Assembly: GCA_033851265.1 (NCBI GenBank)
Contig: JAWWOW010000006.1
Span: 248,001 to 312,000 of the forward strand
Direction of reading: 5' to 3'
Origin: JAWWOW01 sp033851265
GTDB lineage: Bacteria; Actinomycetota; Actinomycetes; JAWWOW01
DNA length: 64,000 nucleotides
This document shows positions 1 to 10,952 of this stretch, piece by piece; the stretch's first letter is position 1; each line of letters starts with the position of its first letter. The notes beneath the pieces are model-generated. The model was not told the DNA's origin. It made no database searches and was given only the letters and a program-made list of their open reading frames with translations. The position numbers were made by a program, and so were the translations under genes.

Positions 1-3000
1 GCGGTGTTACCGGGCGAGGTCGGGCCGGTGACCACCGGTGTCGCCGGCGCGGCTGTGTCGAGCAGGTAGCTGGCCGACCCGGCCGTGCCGACGTTCCCGG
101 CCTGGTCAGTGGCGACCACTTCGAGGGCGTAGGTGCCGTCGCCTTGGTTCAGGTTCGCGTTGCGCGGTGACGTGCAGGATGCCCAGGCCGAGGTGCTCGT
201 CGGACCAACCAGACGGCACTGCGTCGTCGAGCCGGCCTCCGCCGTGAAGGTGAATGTGATCGACGTGTCGTTGTCTGGCGACGGCGGGGCCACAACACTG
301 ACGGTGGCGGGCGCGGACGTGTCGAGCACGTAGCCAGGGCTCGCTCCGATCGCTCCGGCGTTTCCGGCAGCGTCGGTCGCTTGGACCTGAAGGACATAGG
401 TGCCGTCGCCTTGGCTGAGCGTTCGCGGCTCCGGCGACACACACGAGGTCCATCCAGTGGTGCTGCTCGGCCCGACCAAGCGGCATGACGTCGTGGAACC
501 GGCCTCGGCCGTGAACGTCCACGACACCGAGGTGTTGACCGACGGGCCGGTCGGACCGCTCACGACTGGAGCGGCCGGCCCCGCAGTGTCGAGCACGTAG
601 CTGCGCGAGGCGGGCAGGCCGGTGTTCCCGGCCGGGTCGGCCGCCTTCACCCGAAGCGTGTAGGTGCCGTCGCCGTCGGAGAGGGTCGGGGTGAACGGCG
701 AGGCGCAGCCGGCGTACGTCCCGATGCCCAGCGGCCCATCGAGGCGGCACTGCGTCGTCGCGCCCGCTTCAGCCGTGAAAGTGAACGTCGGCGTCGTGTC
801 GAGGCCGGGGCTGGCCGGGCCGGACAACGTTGGCAACGCTGGTGCCGTCGTGTCGAGGGTGTACGACGCACTGGCTGCCGGGCTGGTGTTACCGGCTGCA
901 TCTGTTGCCGTCAGCTGGAACAGGTAGCTGCCGTCGCCCTGGCTCAACGTCGGCGTGTACGGCGAGGTGCAGACCGCAAAAGCGCCGGTCGTGGTCGGGC
1001 CGTCAACCCGGCAGCGCAACGTCGCACCCGCCTCCCCACTGAACGACCAGGTGGGGGTGGTGTCGTTGCCGAGAACGCCGGGACCCGAGTCGATGCTCGG
1101 CGTACCAGGAGCGGACCGATCGAGCACGTAGCTCGCCGACCCCGTGGGGCCGCTGTTGCCGGCCTGGTCGGTCACATACACCTCGACGGTGTAGGTCGCG
1201 TCGGGCCGAGCAGTCAGGTCGATGACGTCGGGACTGGAGCAGGGAGCGAAGGCAACGACCTGCACGGCGTTCTGCAGGAGTCGGCAACTCGCCGTCGAGG
1301 AGGCTTCCCCGACGAAGGAGAACGACGGGGTGATGCTCGACCCGGGGCTGCTCGTGATCATGCTGACGGTCGGTGCCGCCGGCGCCGTCGTGTCGAGGAC
1401 GTAATTGCTCGTCGCGACCGCGCCGGGGTTGGTGGCTGCGTCGATGGCGCGGACGCTGAAGGCGTAGGTGCCGTCCACCAGCGCGGTGAGGTCGTACGCC
1501 TTCGGTGAGCTGCAGCTCGCCCAGTCGACGATGGTGACGGCCCCGCGGGTGAGCCGGCACTCACCCGCGCCCTCGGGCAGAGTGAAGGCCCACGCCGGGG
1601 TGCGGCCCGTCGACGGGGTGACCGGGTTGCTCGTGATCGTCGGGGCGACCGGACCGGTCGTGTCGAGGACGTACGCCGGACTGACGCCGACGGCGCCGGT
1701 GTTGGTCGCCAAGTCCGTCGCTCGAACCTCGAGGGTGTAGCTGCCGTCGCCCGACGACAACGTCGGAACGTACGGCGTGGTGCAGCCAACCCACCCGGTG
1801 ACAGCTGTCGCGTTGCGAAGCACCCGGCACTCGGTGGTGGTGAACGCGTCGGACGTGAATGTCCACGTCGGCGCGGACACATTGGACGGACCAGTCGGTC
1901 CACTCACTGCCGGTCCGGACGGCGGGGTGGTGTCGAGCACGTAGCTCGCCGACCCCGTCGTACTCGTGTTGTTTGCCGCGTCGGTTACCCGCACCTCGAG
2001 GGTGTAGGTGCCGTCACCTTGCGAAAGGGTGACCGCCTCCGGCGAGGTGCATACCGCCCATGACCCGGTACTGCTGGGACCGGTCAACCGGCAGGTAGCC
2101 GAGGACCCGGCTTCAGATGTGAAGGTGAACGAGACGTTGGTCGCGTTGTCCGGTGACGCCGGAGCAGTGACCGATGGCGCGGCCGGGGCCGCAGTGTCCA
2201 GCCGGTAGACCCGGCTGGCAATGAGGCTCTGGTTCCCCGCCGCGTCCAAGGCGCGGACCCGGAAGGTGTAGATCCCGTCGCCCTGGCTGAGGGTCAACAG
2301 GTCCGGCGACGAGCACGCTGCGAACGTGCCGATGCCCGATGGCCCATCGAGTCGGCAGTCCGTGGTCGCGCCCGCTTCGGTAGCAAAGGTGAACGACACC
2401 GCCGCGGAGTTACCTGGCGAAGCCGGCCCGGAGAGAGTGGGGGCATTCGGGGCCAGCGTGTCGAGAACGTAGTTAACGGAACCAACAGCGCCGACGTTGC
2501 CGACGGAGTCAGTTGCCTGTGCCTCAAAGGTGTAGGTCCCGTCGCCCTGGCTCAGGGTGACGGTCTTGGGTGAGGTGCAGGATGCCCAGGCGGATGTGCT
2601 GGTCGGACCGACCACACGGCACTGGACGGTGGCTCCTGCCTCCGTCGTGAACGAGAACGCAACAGTGGTGTTCTTGCCCGGCGATGCTGGACCGGTGACG
2701 TTGACCGCGACCGGTCCGGTGGTGTCGAGCACGTAGCTCGGGCTGGTCCCGGCGGCACCAGTGTTGGTAGCCGCGTCGGTTGCCCGGACTTCCAGGTGGT
2801 AGCTGCCGTCGCCCTGGCTGAGCGTCCGGCCTTCCGGCGAGGTGCAGGAGGTCCAGCCCGTGGTGGTCGTGGGGCCCACCAGACGGCACTCCGCAGTCGC
2901 GCCGGATTCGGCGGTGAAGGTCCATGACACCGAGGTGTTGGCCGACGGACCCGTGGGTCCGCTGACCGACGGTGCTGCCGGTGCCACGGTGTCGAGGTCA

Positions 3001-4075
3001 TAGCCCCGGGTCGCGGCCACGCCGGTGTTGCCAGCCTGGTCGGTCGCCCGGACGTGCACCACATAGTTGCCGTTGCCCGACGAGAGGGTCGGGGTGTACG
3101 GCGAGGTACAGCTCGCAAAGGTGCCGTTACCCGACGGGGTGTCCAACCGGCACTCGAAGGTGGCGCCCGCCTCACCGGTGAAGGTGAACGACGGGGTCGT
3201 GCTCTTGCCCGGGCTGGTCGGCCCGGACAGTGTCGGCGCGACCGGCGCCGCCGTGTCCAGGGTGTAGACCGGCCACGATGCGACGCCAACGCTGAGGTTG
3301 TTGGCGGCGTCGCGCGACCGGACCCGGAACACGTAGTCGCCGTCCCCCTGGCTGAGGGTCGGCGTGTACGGCGAGGTGCAGGTAGCGAACGTCCCGTTGC
3401 CGGTTGGCCCATCAACCCGGCACTCGAACGTTGCTCCTGCTTCGCCACTGAAGCCCCATGTCGGGGTCGTGTCCTTGCCGAGTGCCCCCGGACCCGAGTC
3501 GATGGTCGGGTCCGCGGGTGCGGCCCGGTCCAGGGCGTAGTCCGACGTACCGAGAGGCCCGTCGTTGCCGGCCTGGTCGGTGACATACACCTCGAGGGTG
3601 TACGTGCCGTCCACTTCGCCGGACAGGTCGACGGACTCAGAGGTGGTGCACGCGTGCTCCGCGACGATCTCGGTAGCGCCGCGCACCACCCGGCAACGAG
3701 CAGTCGACAACGCCTCCGAGGTGAAGGAGAACGCCGCCGTCGCACCGGATCCGGGGCTGGTCGTCACCGTGGTGACAACCGGGGCGGCCGGGCCCGTCGT
3801 GTCGAGCACGAAGTCGTCCGTCGCAGCCACACCTGGGTTGGTGGCGCTGTCGACGGTGCGGACCCCGAAGGTGTACGTGCCGTCCACCAGACCAGTGAGG
3901 TCGGCGGTGTACGGCGAGGTGCATGCCGTCCAGTCCACGATCGGAGTGAGACCGCGGTCGAGCCGGCATTCACCCGTCCCTTCCGGGAGGGTGAACGTCC
4001 ACGCCGGACCCCGGCTTTGTGACGGGGTGGTCGGCGTGGTGTTGATGGTGGGCATTCCTGGCGCTGTCGTGTCCA
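1..4075 (-). repeat. Higher-order tandem repeat: nine-module block, period 2409 bp
   Basis: Ig-like modules 2, 3, 4, 5 and 6 resemble modules 11, 12, 13, 14 and 15 more than they resemble their neighbours. Two landmarks give the same spacing: GACCCGAGTC starts at 3491 and 1082, and GTGCCGTCCACCAG starts at 3877 and 1468. Both offsets are 2409 bp, or 803 codons and nine modules. A block of nine modules was therefore duplicated in tandem. Confidence 0.8.
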
Positions 4076-4508
4076 AGACGTAGTCGTCGGAGGTGGTAGC
4101 AGAGCCTCCGCCGTCCGTTGCCCGAACCTCGACGGTGTAGCTGCCGTCTGGCTGACCAGTGAGGTCAGCTTCGAACGGTGACGTGCCGCAGTCGGTCCAG
4201 TCGGCCCCAACCAGAACGACAGGTGAGCTGCCGGTCACGGTGACCCGGCACTCGGCGACGGCACCCGCATCCACACTCCACGCCCACTGGGGCTTGAGCA
4301 GGTTGTTGGGTGCCGTCTGCATCGCAGTGACGACCGGCGGGCTAGCCGCCTGGGCCACTGTCAGCGGGATGGAGATGAATGCTGCGAGGGTCGCTGCGAG
4401 GAGAGCGCCCCCACGGCCAAACCGGCGGCTGAGCATCCCGTGCTTCGGGGAAATCCGACGGGTTTTGGGCGTGCGAGAACGAGGGCTGAGACGCCGTGGC
4501 TGAGCCAC
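1..4508 (-). CDS. Large secreted Ig-like repeat protein, 3' end outside window
   Basis: One frame stays open from the GTG at 4508 to the window edge (1502 codons, no stop), so the C-terminus is missing. The start follows GGGGGA by 6 nt. The N-terminus is a long basic stretch, then a hydrophobic segment and an AQA-A type signal-peptidase site near residue 54, so export is likely. The rest is at least 16 modules of about 89 residues, each with a Cys pair (C-R-L/V and C-T-S-P) and ending in a motif like Y-V-L-D-T-T-A-P. This is typical of bacterial Ig-like domains, each possibly held by one disulfide. No enzyme domain is visible. It is probably an adhesin or other surface protein, but anchoring cannot be judged without the C-terminus. 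It lies downstream of the tRNA-Ile/tRNA-Ala pair in the same direction. Module and frame calls are direct; adhesion is inference. Confidence 0.85.
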   Translation of the reverse strand, partial: MAQPRRLSPRSRTPKTRRISPKHGMLSRRFGRGGALLAATLAAFISIPLTVAQAASPPVVTAMQTAPNNLLKPQWAWSVDAGAVAECRVTVTGSSPVVLVGADWTDCGTSPFEADLTGQPDGSYTVEVRATDGGGSATTSDDYVLDTTAPGMPTINTTPTTPSQSRGPAWTFTLPEGTGECRLDRGLTPIVDWTACTSPYTADLTGLVDGTYTFGVRTVDSATNPGVAATDDFVLDTTGPAAPVVTTVTTSPGSGATAAFSFTSEALSTARCRVVRGATEIVAEHACTTSESVDLSGEVDGTYTLEVYVTDQAGNDGPLGTSDYALDRAAPADPTIDSGPGALGKDTTPTWGFSGEAGATFECRVDGPTGNGTFATCTSPYTPTLSQGDGDYVFRVRSRDAANNLSVGVASWPVYTLDTAAPVAPTLSGPTSPGKSTTPSFTFTGEAGATFECRLDTPSGNGTFASCTSPYTPTLSSGNGNYVVHVRATDQAGNTGVAATRGYDLDTVAPAAPSVSGPTGPSANTSVSWTFTAESGATAECRLVGPTTTTGWTSCTSPEGRTLSQGDGSYHLEVRATDAATNTGAAGTSPSYVLDTTGPVAVNVTGPASPGKNTTVAFSFTTEAGATVQCRVVGPTSTSAWASCTSPKTVTLSQGDGTYTFEAQATDSVGNVGAVGSVNYVLDTLAPNAPTLSGPASPGNSAAVSFTFATEAGATTDCRLDGPSGIGTFAACSSPDLLTLSQGDGIYTFRVRALDAAGNQSLIASRVYRLDTAAPAAPSVTAPASPDNATNVSFTFTSEAGSSATCRLTGPSSTGSWAVCTSPEAVTLSQGDGTYTLEVRVTDAANNTSTTGSASYVLDTTPPSGPAVSGPTGPSNVSAPTWTFTSDAFTTTECRVLRNATAVTGWVGCTTPYVPTLSSGDGSYTLEVRATDLATNTGAVGVSPAYVLDTTGPVAPTITSNPVTPSTGRTPAWAFTLPEGAGECRLTRGAVTIVDWASCSSPKAYDLTALVDGTYAFSVRAIDAATNPGAVATSNYVLDTTAPAAPTVSMITSSPGSSITPSFSFVGEASSTASCRLLQNAVQVVAFAPCSSPDVIDLTARPDATYTVEVYVTDQAGNSGPTGSASYVLDRSAPGTPSIDSGPGVLGNDTTPTWSFSGEAGATLRCRVDGPTTTGAFAVCTSPYTPTLSQGDGSYLFQLTATDAAGNTSPAASASYTLDTTAPALPTLSGPASPGLDTTPTFTFTAEAGATTQCRLDGPLGIGTYAGCASPFTPTLSDGDGTYTLRVKAADPAGNTGLPASRSYVLDTAGPAAPVVSGPTGPSVNTSVSWTFTAEAGSTTSCRLVGPSSTTGWTSCVSPEPRTLSQGDGTYVLQVQATDAAGNAGAIGASPGYVLDTSAPATVSVVAPPSPDNDTSITFTFTAEAGSTTQCRLVGPTSTSAWASCTSPRNANLNQGDGTYALEVVATDQAGNVGTAGSASYLLDTAAPATPVVTGPTSPGNT

Positions 4509-4603
4509 CTGCGATCCCCCATGTCCTCGCTACCAAGAGGCCGACACTCGGGGATGAGTGCGTTCCCGGTCCCGGAGATCAACCCGGTAGGAAACGTTCG
4601 GCC
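4509..4603 (-). promoter_or_regulatory. Candidate structured leader RNA (three-way junction with RBS pseudoknot)
   Basis: On the minus strand an outer stem GGCCGA/TCGGCC (4603-4598 with 4544-4539) encloses two arms. Arm A is CGTTTCC/GGGAACG (4596-4590 with 4567-4561), with an inner CCGG/CCGG pairing. Arm B is CACTC/GAGTG (4560-4556 with 4549-4545). The six-base loop of arm B, ATCCCC (4555-4550), is complementary to GGGGAT at 4519-4514, which is the ribosome-binding site of the downstream GTG start. A short CCTC/GAGG hairpin lies between. The pairings are read directly. A regulatory role is inference, and I could not match it to a riboswitch class I know. Confidence 0.45.
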
Positions 4604-4665
4604 AGAAGAGTGAATCGGCGCGTGCCCACCGACACCTGAGGGCCGTTCGCAGCAAAAACAAGCAT

Positions 4666-5088
4666 CTAACTGCGGCGGGCGCGCGCACGCTTGACGGGGC
4701 AGCGCGAGCGCGCTCGCTTGCGCTCGAAAGAAAGGGTGGAGACGGGGGGACTCGAACCCCCAACCCCCGCCTTGCAAAGGCGGTGCTCTGCCACTTGAGC
4801 TACGTCCCCTTGGCCCGACTCTCTGAGCCGGGCGATTGGCTTGCCCGACTCTCTGAGCCGGGCGGCTGGCTTGCCCGACTCCCCGAGCCGGGCGGCTGGC
4901 TTGCCCCGTGTTGCTTCTGCCCAGAGTTCCGTATCGGTTCGCCGTCGACGCGCACGGCGTACCGCTTGTGCGGTGGCCAGGAGCAGTGTCGGGAGCACTG
5001 TCACGGCGGCTGCGCGTCGCAGCAGCCCTCGAGGTGAGGGCACCGAACGCGGTGGTCCTGACGGGAGTTTCTTCGAACCTCCCGTCAT
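4666..5088 (-). CDS. DLW-39-like small protein with decapeptide repeats running into tRNA-Ala
   Basis: Small DLW-39 family proteins are usually encoded next to the tRNA-Ile/tRNA-Ala pair downstream of gyrA in actinobacteria. This frame has the expected pattern: a hydrophobic stretch (VLPTLLLATAQ), a basic run (RRARRRR) and a D-T-E-L-W-A-E-A motif. Instead of stopping there it continues through three 10-residue repeats of the type GKPAARLRES and then through the whole tRNA-Ala gene, ending at 4666. The part across the tRNA reads like mistranslated tRNA. The ATG at 5088 is one choice; GTG codons further in are possible and no start has a strong Shine-Dalgarno. The real product may be much shorter if the transcript is processed at the tRNA. 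The family call rests on motif and position only. Confidence 0.45.
   Translation of the reverse strand: MTGGSKKLPSGPPRSVPSPRGLLRRAAAVTVLPTLLLATAQAVRRARRRRTDTELWAEATRGKPAARLGESGKPAARLRESGKPIARLRESGQGDVAQVAEHRLCKAGVGGSSPPVSTLSFERKRARSRCPVKRARARRS
4737..4809 (-). tRNA. tRNA-Ala (anticodon TGC)
   Basis: A full cloverleaf reads on the minus strand. The acceptor GGGGACG pairs with CGTCTCC, the D-arm has GTAGCTCA, the anticodon loop is CTTTGCAAG with TGC, and the T-arm has GGTTCGAGTC. The discriminator is A and CCA is not encoded. It follows tRNA-Ile, the usual pair downstream of gyrA in actinobacteria. Confidence 0.95.
4814..4903. repeat. Three tandem 30-bp GC-rich repeats between the two tRNAs
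   Basis: Three units of 30 bp start at 4814, 4844 and 4874, and a partial fourth follows. Each contains CCCGACTC and GAGCCGGG separated by three bases, so each could form a short hairpin with one mismatch. The period is ten codons in the DLW-39-like frame. They abut the 5' end of tRNA-Ala. Confidence 0.85.
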
Positions 5089-5150
5089 TCGACACGCTTC
5101 AATCGGCTCGGAAGCGAGCACGAGCTCGCTTCTCTCGCCTCAATCGCTTG

Positions 5151-5224
5151 TGGGCGTGGGAGGACTTGAACCTCCGACCTCATCCTTATCAGGGATGCGC
5201 TCTAACCGACTGAGCTACACGCCC
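5151..5224 (-). tRNA. tRNA-Ile (anticodon GAT)
   Basis: The acceptor GGGCGTG pairs with CACGCCC, the D-arm is GTAGCTCAGTCGG, the anticodon loop is CTGATAAG with GAT, and the T-arm has GGTTCAAGTCC. The discriminator is A and CCA is not encoded. It lies between the DUF3566 gene and the DLW-39-like ORF. Confidence 0.95.
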
Positions 5225-5299
5225 GGGCGGCGCAGGCGACCGTCGGACCGAACCGAGACGGGTCCCCGGCTCCGGCACGCGAGGGTACATGGGAGGTGG

Positions 5300-5979
5300 T
5301 CAGTCGCGCTCGGCCAGCGTGACCTCGATACCACCGACGAGGTCGGCGACGAGGTTGTAGACGAACGCACCCAGGGTGGCGAGTGCGGTGAACAGCACGA
5401 CGTTGACGGCACCGATGAGCAGCGAGATGCCCATCACCCGGGCGAACGAGAAGTTGAAGGTGACCCCGGTCGAGGTGTCCGCCGAGCCGTTGTCGGTCAG
5501 CGACCCGAGTTGGTCGTTGATGGTGGAGAACACGTGCATGCCCGAAAGCACGGCGTACAGCACGATCACCGCGATGAGGAAAACGACAAGCAGCGCGAGC
5601 GAGGCGACGAAGGAGAACCGCAGCGTCGACCATGGGTCGATCCGGCGCAGTTGCAACCGCGCGCGTCGCGGCGCCCGGGACACCCCGGTGGTCGTGCCAC
5701 CGGCCGCGGTCACAGTGACAGCGCCGGCCGATGAGATCGGTGGCGTCGTGGGTGGATCCGCCGCCGGTGGTGCCGGTGGCCGCCCGTCAGCCGTGCGATC
5801 CCGGGGTGGCTGATCGGAGGACGGCGCCGGGGGCTTGCCGCCCGGCGCTGGGCGGGTCCCTGCCGGAGCCGACTGCGCGGTCCAGCCCGGAAGGTCAGGC
5901 CAGCCCGTCGCCGGAGCGGGTGGGGCCGGCCGAACCTCGGGCCAACCCCCCGCGCCTGCGCCGCCTTCCGGCCGGTCGG

Positions 5980-5983
<4 letters not shown>
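5300..5983 (-). CDS. DUF3566 membrane protein
   Basis: The 227-residue protein has a long Pro/Ala-rich N-terminal half, probably disordered and cytoplasmic, and a C-terminal half with two membrane segments (roughly residues 118-142 and 175-205). These flank a short loop containing G-M-H-V-F-S. This matches the DUF3566 family, which in actinobacteria is encoded directly after gyrA. Its GTG start overlaps the gyrA stop by four bases (GTGA), so translation is probably coupled to gyrA. Function is unknown. The position next to gyrA and the tRNA pair supports the family call strongly. Confidence 0.85.
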
Positions 5984-8628
<2,645 letters not shown>

Positions 8629-8647
8629 GGTTCTGTCGTTCCTTCCT

Positions 8648-8661
8648 GTTCCACGTGAAAC
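8648..8661. promoter_or_regulatory. parS centromere site between gyrB and gyrA
   Basis: GTTCCACGTGAAAC differs from the palindromic parS core GTTTCACGTGAAAC by one base. Such one-mismatch sites are common around actinobacterial origins. It lies just upstream of the gyrA Shine-Dalgarno, about 5 kb from oriC, and is the presumed loading site for the ParB encoded at 20573-21535. Confidence 0.85.
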
Positions 8662-8704
8662 TCTGCGTGATCAGATAGCCACAGGCTGTGTAGAAGCCTG
8701 TGTA

Positions 8705-10621
8705 TTAGATGTCGAGGAAGCGGACGTCCTTCGCATTTCGGGTGATAAAGGATCGGCGCGCCTCGACGTCCTCGCCCATGAGGACGCTGAACAGCTCATC
8801 GGCCGTCGCGGCATCGTCGAGGGTGACCTGGAGCAGGACACGCTTGTCCGGGTCCATCGTGGTGTCCCACAACTCACCGTGGTTCATCTCGCCGAGCCCT
8901 TTGAAGCGCTGGATGGCCTCTTCCTTGGGCAACTTGCGCCCGGCCTCCTGGCCAGCCGAAATGAGGCCGTCGCGCTCGCGGTCGGAGTAGGCGTATTCAA
9001 AGTCGTCCTTGCCCCACTTGATCTTGTAGAGCGGCGGCTGGGCGAGGTAGACGAAACCCTGCTCGACGAGCGGACGCATGAACCGGAACAGCAGCGTCAG
9101 CAACAACGTGCGGATGTGCTGACCGTCGACATCGGCGTCGGCCATCAGCACGATCTTGTGGTAGCGCAACTTCTCGAGGTCGAAGTCGTCGTGGATGCCA
9201 GTCCCGAGCGCAGTGATGAGCGCCTGCACCTCGGTGTTCTTCAGCACCCGGTCGATGCGGGCCTTCTCGACGTTCAGGATCTTGCCGCGGATCGGCAGAA
9301 TGGCCTGGAACTCCGGGTTGCGGCCCTGCTTGGCCGAGCCGCCGGCTGAGTCGCCTTCAACGATGAAGACCTCACACTTCACCGGGTCGGTGGACTGACA
9401 GTCGGCGAGCTTGCCGGGGAGTGACGAGGACTCCAGCAGCCCCTTGCGGCGGGTCAGGTCACGCGCCTTGCGGGCCGCCATCCGCGCCTGCGCGGCCTGC
9501 GTCGCCTTCATGATGACCGTGCGCGCCTGGTCAGGGGTGCGCTCGAACCAGTCACCGAGCCAGTCGTTGCACATCTTCTGTACGAACGACTTGGCCTCGG
9601 TGTTGCCCAGCTTGGTTTTGGTCTGCCCCTCGAACTGCGGGTTGGCGAGCTTCACACTGACAATGGCAGTCAGCCCCTCGCGGACGTCGTCGCCAGTGAG
9701 GTTGTCTTCCTTTTCCTTCAACAGTTTCTTGTCACGCGCGTACTTGTTGACCACCGTGGTCAGCGCCGCGCGGAAGCCTTCTTCGTGGGTGCCACCCTCG
9801 TGGGTGTTGATGGTGTTGGCGAAGGTGTAGACCGACTCGGCGTACGTCGAATTCCATTGCATGGCGACGTCGACGGCCATGCCCTCGGTCTCACCGGAAA
9901 AGCTGATGACGCTCTTGTGGAGGGCGTCCTTCGTCGCGTTGAGGTGCTTGACGAAGTCCTCGATGCCGCCCTTGTAGTGGTAGACGATCTCGTGCGGAAC
10001 CTCGGCGCGCTCGTCGCGCAAGGTGATCGACAGGCCCGCGTTGAGGAACGCCATCTCCTGCAGCCGGCGGGAGAGCGTCTCGAAGTTGTACGCAGTCGAC
10101 TCGAAGACCTGGTCGTCGGCCCAGAACGTCACGGTCGTGCCCGAGCTCTTGATCGGCGTGCCCTTGGCCAGCGGGGCCTTCGGCTTGCCGCGCTCATAGC
10201 TCTGGGTCCACACGAAACCGTCGCGACGAATCTCGATGTCGAGCCGCGCGGACAGGGCGTTGACGACCGAGATGCCGACGCCGTGCAACCCACCGGACAC
10301 GGCGTAGGACTTGCCGTCGAACTTGCCTCCTGCGTGCAGGGTCGTGAGCACGACCTCGACGGCTGGTCGCTTCTCGACCGGGTGCTTGTCGACGGGAATG
10401 CCGCGACCGTTGTCGACGACGCGGACGCCCCCGTCGGGCAGCAGCGTCACGACGATGTTGTCAGCAAAGCCGGCCAACGCCTCGTCAACCGCGTTGTCGA
10501 CGACCTCGTAGACGAGGTGGTGCAGACCGCGCTCACCGGTCGAGCCGATGTACATGCTCGGGCGCTTGCGGACGGCCTCGAGACCCTCGAGGACGGTGAT
10601 GGATCTAGCGTCGTAGGCCAC
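8705..10621 (-). CDS. gyrB: DNA gyrase subunit B
   Basis: The ATPase subunit of gyrase. I chose the GTG at 10621 (protein starts V-A-Y-D-A-R-S-I-T) because GGGAGAAGG lies 8 nt upstream and the start then matches other GyrB proteins at 638 residues. An upstream start would add 30 unconserved basic residues. Visible motifs are the GHKL ATP site (E-V-V-D-N-A-V-D-E-A), the TOPRIM glutamate (E-G-D-S-A-G-G-S) and the metal-binding D-A-D-V-D-G. It is transcribed toward gyrA. Confidence 0.97.
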   Translation of the reverse strand: MAYDARSITVLEGLEAVRKRPSMYIGSTGERGLHHLVYEVVDNAVDEALAGFADNIVVTLLPDGGVRVVDNGRGIPVDKHPVEKRPAVEVVLTTLHAGGKFDGKSYAVSGGLHGVGISVVNALSARLDIEIRRDGFVWTQSYERGKPKAPLAKGTPIKSSGTTVTFWADDQVFESTAYNFETLSRRLQEMAFLNAGLSITLRDERAEVPHEIVYHYKGGIEDFVKHLNATKDALHKSVISFSGETEGMAVDVAMQWNSTYAESVYTFANTINTHEGGTHEEGFRAALTTVVNKYARDKKLLKEKEDNLTGDDVREGLTAIVSVKLANPQFEGQTKTKLGNTEAKSFVQKMCNDWLGDWFERTPDQARTVIMKATQAAQARMAARKARDLTRRKGLLESSSLPGKLADCQSTDPVKCEVFIVEGDSAGGSAKQGRNPEFQAILPIRGKILNVEKARIDRVLKNTEVQALITALGTGIHDDFDLEKLRYHKIVLMADADVDGQHIRTLLLTLLFRFMRPLVEQGFVYLAQPPLYKIKWGKDDFEYAYSDRERDGLISAGQEAGRKLPKEEAIQRFKGLGEMNHGELWDTTMDPDKRVLLQVTLDDAATADELFSVLMGEDVEARRSFITRNAKDVRFLDI

Positions 10622-10952
10622 GAATCGCACCTTCTCCCGCTTGCGCGGGCGTCTACCGGGCAGCGGGGGTCGGCCGCGGCCGGGGCTCCGGCTCGGCGTA
10701 TCCGCTGGCACGCGGGTGTTCGGTCAAGCTAGGGAAGTGGCATTCGAAGCCGTAGCGGGACGCTCAGCCCCACGACGCTCCGAACGCCGTCTCCAGTCTA
10801 CTGGTCCGCGCCGTCAAAACCGGTGATCTAGGCCACCTGTGGACGACCGTGGCGATCAATGGGCGGTGGGTTGGACTCCCCCCACGCGGGACGCACCTCG
10901 TACAACGCCTGCGTGGCGTCCTCGGATTCCCAGCCTACGGGCCCCGGCGACG
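10622..10952. other. Intergenic region between dciA and gyrB
   Basis: This 331-bp stretch has no supported gene. It must hold the gyrB promoter and ribosome-binding site. TAGACT on the minus strand near 10800 looks like a -10 hexamer, but I see no well-spaced -35. One CCTGTGGACG motif resembles half of a DnaA box. Confidence 0.5.

Noticed and set aside
3054..4022. Rightward frames across the Ig-repeat gene
   Set aside because: They mirror the repeated codons of the minus-strand protein; only the minus frame gives regular Cys-containing modules.
4509..4603. Assignment of the leader to a c-di-GMP or c-di-AMP riboswitch
   Set aside because: The conserved cores I remember for those classes (GNRA loop with receptor and GCAAAGC for c-di-GMP-I; GGGGGAACC and GGTAGGCG parts for c-di-AMP) are not present.
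4814..4903. CRISPR-like tandem repeats
   Set aside because: Units are contiguous at 30 bp with no spacers, and no cas genes are in the window.
10622..10711. Thirty-residue N-terminal extension of GyrB
   Set aside because: The GTG at 10621 has a better ribosome-binding site and gives the conserved start; the extension is basic and low in complexity.
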